64,000 nucleotides of DNA from Polynucleobacter rarus (GTDB lineage Bacteria; Pseudomonadota; Gammaproteobacteria; Burkholderiales; Burkholderiaceae): the NCBI RefSeq assembly GCF_003072505.1, contig NZ_NTGB01000001.1, forward strand, positions 2,157,955 through 2,221,954. Direction: 5' to 3'. The stretch's first letter is position 1; each line of letters starts with the position of its first letter. Below are positions 60,704 to 64,000 of the stretch, piece by piece. The notes beneath the pieces are model-generated. The model saw only the letters and a program-made list of their open reading frames with translations, did no database searches and was not told the origin of the DNA. The translations under genes were made by a program, and so were the position numbers.

Positions 60704-61599
60704 TTAAAAAGAATTATCAAAATCAAGTTGAATTGTTACTGGATGTTCTTCCTTTTGTGGCTCAAGAAGAATGTTTTGCTCTACATGGCGGTACTGCAAT
60801 TAATCTTTTCATTAGAAATATTCCAAGACTTTCTGTTGATATTGATTTGACCTATTGCAAGGTTGAAAACCGAGAAGAAAGTCTCTTAGGAATTTACAAC
60901 GGATTACAAAGAATTAAAAATAAGATTGAAAAGATTTCAGATATTACTGTTCAACATCAAGTTAATAACTTTAAATTAATTGCTTCTTCTCAAAAAGCTC
61001 AAATTAAGATTGAAGTCAATCCAGTGGGCCGTGGTTTAATTGCACCCACGCAAAAATTACCTCTTTGCGAGAAAGCACAAGTTGAGTTCAATCGATTTGT
61101 AGAAGTCAATGTTGTTTCGACTGGTCAACTTTATGGCGGGAAAATTTGTGCTGCATTAGATCGACAACATCCAAGAGATTTATTTGATGTTAAATATTTA
61201 TTAGACAATGACGGCTTTACTCCTGAGATAAAACAAGGTTTTTTGTACGGCTTACTTTCAAGTAGCGCACCGATTAATGAAGTTTTATTACCAAATCTCT
61301 TAGATCAAAGAAATGCTCTGGATAACCAATTTGAGGGAATGAGTTCTGTTTTTTTTACCTATGAGGACTTTTTAAGTACCCGAGAATTACTGTTGAGCAC
61401 AATAAATGAAGTACTTACATTGGAGGATTGACAGTTTTTATACAGTGTAAAAAGCTTAACCCCAAATTGGAACCTCTATGCATTTAATGATTTCCCATCA
61501 ATTAAGTGGAAGATACAAAACCTAAAAAAACTTAAGTCTGAAAATCCCAAAAAGTATGGACAGCAGCTTGATCAATTAAAAATTAAACTTGGTATTTAA
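60700..61599 (+). pseudogene. abiEii: AbiEii-type nucleotidyltransferase toxin gene with in-frame stop
   Basis: The frame reads IIKKNYQNQVELLLDVLPFVAQ, ALHGGTAINLF (GG/S nucleotidyltransferase motif), LSVDIDLTY (DxD metal ligands) and QHPRDLFDVKYLL, all typical of AbiEii/AbiGii toxins. Two defects: family members start MIKxNYxxQV, but here this Met codon is ATA, at 60700-60702 overlapping the antitoxin stop; and TGA at 61429-61431 interrupts the frame, which then continues for 55 codons (QFLYSVKSLTPNWNLYAFN, SIKWKIQNLKKL) to TAA at 61597-61599, matching the family C-terminus. CGA (Arg) to TGA is one transition. A TTG at 60733 is the first ordinary start. If expressed it would lack the C-terminal part; probably inactive. 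Confidence 0.83.
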
Positions 61600-61723
61600 T
61601 TTCACTAAAAATATTCCTCATCATTCAATTTGAGCACTTTATTATTCATGCGAAAATAAACCCATAAATATTTATGGCTTAAGAATTAATTTTTACTAAT
61701 GTTTACCCTATTTACGGCTTATT

Positions 61724-62692
61724 ATGAAAATCATTATTCCTGAAGATTACCAAGACTGCGTCCGTCATCTCAATTGCTTTTCTTTATTAAAAGACCATGA
61801 AGTAATCATCCTTAATGAACCCCTTAAGACTTTAGATGAAAGAGTTGCAGCTCTGGCATCGGCAGATGCTTTAGTTCTGATTCGTGAACGTACACGAATG
61901 ACAAAAGAATTGATTGATAAGCTACCTAATCTCAAACTGATTTCACAAGTCGGTAAAGCGAATTCGCATATTGATTTAGCTGCTTGTAAAGCTGCTGGTA
62001 TTGCCATTGGAGAAGGTGAAGGATCTGGCGCAGCTACCGCTGAATTAACGATTGCTTTGATACTTGCTGCCAAGAGAAATCTAGTATCTGAAGTAAACCG
62101 TCTCAAAAGTGGTCAATGGCAAGGTTCTATTGGCGAACAGATTCGGGGTAAAACGGTTGGTATCTTAGGACTTGGGAAAATTGGTACGCAAGTTGCAAAA
62201 ATTATGGCAGCCTTTGGGGCGCATATTTTAGTTTGGGGCAGAGAAGGATCCTTGCAGCAAGCTGCTTCACTAGGCTATGAGAGTGCCAAAAGTCGTGAAG
62301 ATTTTTTCAGTCGATCAGATATTTTGACTGTACACATCCGCTCAAACGCTCAAACCCGTGGCATGATCAAAGCAACTGATCTAGCGCTAATGAAACCAAC
62401 TAGCCTTTTCGTAAATACCAGTAGAGCAGAACTCATCGAACCAGGCGCTTTAGTTGAGGCACTCAAAAATAATCGTCCTGGTTTTGCTGCAATCGACGTT
62501 TATGAACAAGAGTTAGAACCTGTTTTAGATGCAAAACATCCATTACTCCATTTACCAAATACTCTATGCACTCCGCATTTAGGTTATGTAGAAAAAGATA
62601 ACTACGAGGCGTATTTGGGGACTGCTTTTGAGAATATTCTTAAATACGTGGATGGTCAAACTAATCACTTAAAAGATTTAAGTGGTTTTTAA
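61724..62692 (+). CDS. D-2-hydroxyacid dehydrogenase (NAD-dependent)
   Basis: 322 residues. Catalytic domain halves flank the NAD domain: VGILGLGKIGTQVAKI (145-160), FVNTSRAELIEPGALVEAL (about 229-247, catalytic Arg234), Glu in DVYEQELEPV and His in CTPHLGYV (about 287). The Arg/Glu/His triad is complete, so it should be active, like phosphoglycerate, glyoxylate or hydroxypyruvate reductases. The Rossmann loop lacks a clear Asp, leaving NAD or NADP open. Stands alone between the AbiE locus and the amt gene; no Shine-Dalgarno sequence is obvious. Confidence 0.91.
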   Translation: MKIIIPEDYQDCVRHLNCFSLLKDHEVIILNEPLKTLDERVAALASADALVLIRERTRMTKELIDKLPNLKLISQVGKANSHIDLAACKAAGIAIGEGEGSGAATAELTIALILAAKRNLVSEVNRLKSGQWQGSIGEQIRGKTVGILGLGKIGTQVAKIMAAFGAHILVWGREGSLQQAASLGYESAKSREDFFSRSDILTVHIRSNAQTRGMIKATDLALMKPTSLFVNTSRAELIEPGALVEALKNNRPGFAAIDVYEQELEPVLDAKHPLLHLPNTLCTPHLGYVEKDNYEAYLGTAFENILKYVDGQTNHLKDLSGF

Positions 62693-62711
62693 ATATCTAA
62701 AAGGTTAATAA

Positions 62712-62915
62712 TCAATCTTCTTTATTAATTAAACGACTTAATGATGCAGGGCTATCGCTCACTATCATCGAGGTCTTTGTAATTTTTTGATTATTCATGG
62801 CCTTTTGAATTTGCCAAGCATTCACTTTTTTCATTGCCACCGCAGTGACTTCTTTAAATAAACCTTGTTCATACAGCCATTCATCAAAAGCTGACCCAAT
62901 ATGTTTTGATTTCAT
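62712..62915 (-). pseudogene. Truncated XRE-family HTH antitoxin
   Basis: 67 codons reading KSKHIGSAFDEWLYEQGLFKEVTAVAMKKVNAWQIQKAMNN and then a degraded HTH, TKTSMIVSDSPASLSRLINKED, before the stop. Antitoxins of this family (HigA-like, paired with RelE/HigB toxins) begin with the same IGSxFDxFLxExG block and normally continue RLLDPxNxxVTLxTLxxAAxxLG for about 30 more residues. So the protein is cut just after the recognition helix. No toxin gene lies upstream on the - strand (the 5' side is the amt promoter region). Family match is from memory. Confidence 0.6.
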
Positions 62916-62955
62916 TTAACCCATAACACTTTCCAAAATTTCATCAAGTTATAAA

Positions 62956-63006
62956 GCACTATTTTAGTGCATAACGCACCGATTTAAGTTTTTAATTCCC
63001 TATAAT
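62956..63006 (+). promoter_or_regulatory. NtrC-like site and promoter of the ammonium transporter gene
   Basis: GCACTATTTTAGTGC (62956-62970) is a perfect dyad with the GCAC-N7-GTGC layout of NtrC sites (consensus TGCACyN5GGTGCA). A consensus -10 TATAAT is at 63001-63006, 28 bp before the ATG at 63035; the -35 region is poor, so activation is plausible. No -24/-12 sigma-54 promoter is seen. Site recognition is by eye. Confidence 0.55.
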
Positions 63007-63034
63007 GATGCAATTAGATCAAAGGGATGAGTAC

Positions 63035-64000
63035 ATGGAAAACTTAAAAACAGGCAGTGATACTTTATTCATATTACTAGGTGCCATCATGGTGCTTGCT
63101 ATGCATGCAGGCTTTGCATTTCTAGAATTGGGAACTGTTCGTAAAAAGAATCAAGTCAATGCATTGATGAAAATCTTGGTTGATTTTTCAATATCAACCA
63201 TCGCTTATTTCTTCATTGGATATAGCATTGCTTATGGTGTAGATTTTTTCTCAAGCACAGAAATTTTAGCGCAGAAAAATGGTTTCGAACTCGTGAAGTT
63301 TTTCTTTTTGCTGACTTTTGCAGCAGCGATTCCAGCCATTATTTCAGGTGGTATTGCGGAGAGAGCTAAATTTAATCCTCAGTTAATCGCAACCTTTATT
63401 TTGGTGGGATTTTTATATCCTTTCTTTGAAGGTATTGCCTGGAATCAACATTACGGCATTCAAGCGTGGATCAAAGAATTTACTGGCGAAGAGTTTCATG
63501 ACTTTGCAGGCTCGGTAGTTGTGCACGCTGTTGGTGGCTGGATTGCTTTACCAGCAATCATTCTTCTCGGCGCGCGTCGTGGTCGTTATAACAAAGATGG
63601 ACAAGTATCAGCGCATCCACCTTCAAGCATTCCCTTCCTTGCATTAGGCGCATGGACTTTAGCAGTTGGTTGGTTTGGTTTTAATGTGATGAGCGCACAA
63701 ACGATTGATAAAGTAAGCGGCCTAGTAGCCATGAATTCACTCATGGCCATGGTAGGCGGAACTTTAGCTGCTTGGGTAGTAGGTAAAAATGATCCTGGCT
63801 TTACTTATAACGGTCCTTTAGCTGGTTTAGTAGCGGTGTGTGCTGGATCTGATTTAATGCATCCACTCGGCGCTTTATTTGTTGGACTATTTGCAGGTGG
63901 CCTATTTGTTTACATGTTCACCTTAGTACAAAATCGCTGGAAGATTGATGATGTTCTTGGTGTATGGCCCTTGCATGGTCTATGTGGCCTTTGGGGTGGT
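63035..64000 (+). CDS. amt: Ammonium transporter (Amt family), partial
   Basis: The first 322 codons; the gene continues past the window end. At least nine hydrophobic segments are visible. Key residues: DFAGSVVVHAVGG (Asp156, His164, first pore His), PLHGLCGLWGG near the end (second pore His, about 314), and AERAKF after TM3. No signal peptide; the start MENLKTGSDTLFILLG leads straight into TM1. AAGGG lies 10-13 bp before the ATG. It conducts ammonium into the cell and normally works with GlnK; a glnK gene is not visible in the window. The NtrC-like site upstream fits nitrogen control. Confidence 0.94.
   Translation, partial: MENLKTGSDTLFILLGAIMVLAMHAGFAFLELGTVRKKNQVNALMKILVDFSISTIAYFFIGYSIAYGVDFFSSTEILAQKNGFELVKFFFLLTFAAAIPAIISGGIAERAKFNPQLIATFILVGFLYPFFEGIAWNQHYGIQAWIKEFTGEEFHDFAGSVVVHAVGGWIALPAIILLGARRGRYNKDGQVSAHPPSSIPFLALGAWTLAVGWFGFNVMSAQTIDKVSGLVAMNSLMAMVGGTLAAWVVGKNDPGFTYNGPLAGLVAVCAGSDLMHPLGALFVGLFAGGLFVYMFTLVQNRWKIDDVLGVWPLHGLCGLWGG

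Noticed and set aside
1..64000. CRISPR array, prophage, insertion sequence, integron or biosynthetic megasynthase
   Set aside because: No regularly spaced repeats, integrase, transposase, phage structural gene or NRPS/PKS module could be seen in the window.

Overview
The window looks like a chromosomal segment of an AT-rich betaproteobacterium of the order Burkholderiales, possibly Polynucleobacter-like. This is inferred from the many Bug/TctC-type periplasmic receptors, the gene families present and the visibly low G+C; no rRNA or marker gene is available to confirm it. I saw no tRNA, rRNA, CRISPR array, transposase or intact mobile element.

Layout. 1-4544 (-): an RND multidrug efflux operon (pump cut by the window edge, adaptor, NodT-type outer membrane lipoprotein). 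4632-8129 (-): an Mla/MCE-type lipid-transport operon (STAS-permease, ATPase, MCE protein, auxiliary lipoprotein). 8388-16565 (-), with one divergent gene on the + strand: a first catabolic island of hydrolases, metal-dependent amidohydrolase, cupin, enolase-superfamily enzyme, GST and Bug receptors. 17702-18247: a cytochrome b561. 18385-26239: an unusual locus combining a RibD-like reductase, a divergent 6-pyruvoyl-tetrahydropterin-synthase homologue, an MDR dehydrogenase, a GT4 and an OpgH-like glycosyltransferase, an NdvA-like exporter and a methyltransferase. 26240-27822: gene debris plus an orphan AbiEi-type antitoxin. 27853-59618: a large second catabolic region, mostly on the - strand, with ten Bug receptors interleaved with esterases, CoA-transferases, a CoA-ester lyase, MmgE/PrpD, enoyl-CoA hydratase, acyl-CoA dehydrogenase and an ADP-forming-type acyl-CoA synthetase. 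59942-61599: an AbiE toxin-antitoxin locus whose toxin gene is broken. 61724-64000: a hydroxyacid dehydrogenase, an antitoxin remnant and the start of an ammonium transporter with an NtrC-like site.

How the genes fit together. The two catabolic regions share one pattern: short operons of a soluble hydrolase or CoA-enzyme next to one or two Bug receptors (13 in the window), never with the TctA/TctB membrane partners. This suggests uptake and breakdown of many ester or carboxylate compounds, with receptors either sharing a permease encoded elsewhere or acting as sensors. The 18-26 kb locus is the best candidate for an undescribed pathway: pterin/pyrimidine-type chemistry next to glycosyl transfer, methylation and export. 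A second theme is decay of toxin-antitoxin modules: two AbiE loci, two HTH-antitoxin remnants and a solitary ParS/MbcA-like antitoxin all lack a visible intact toxin.
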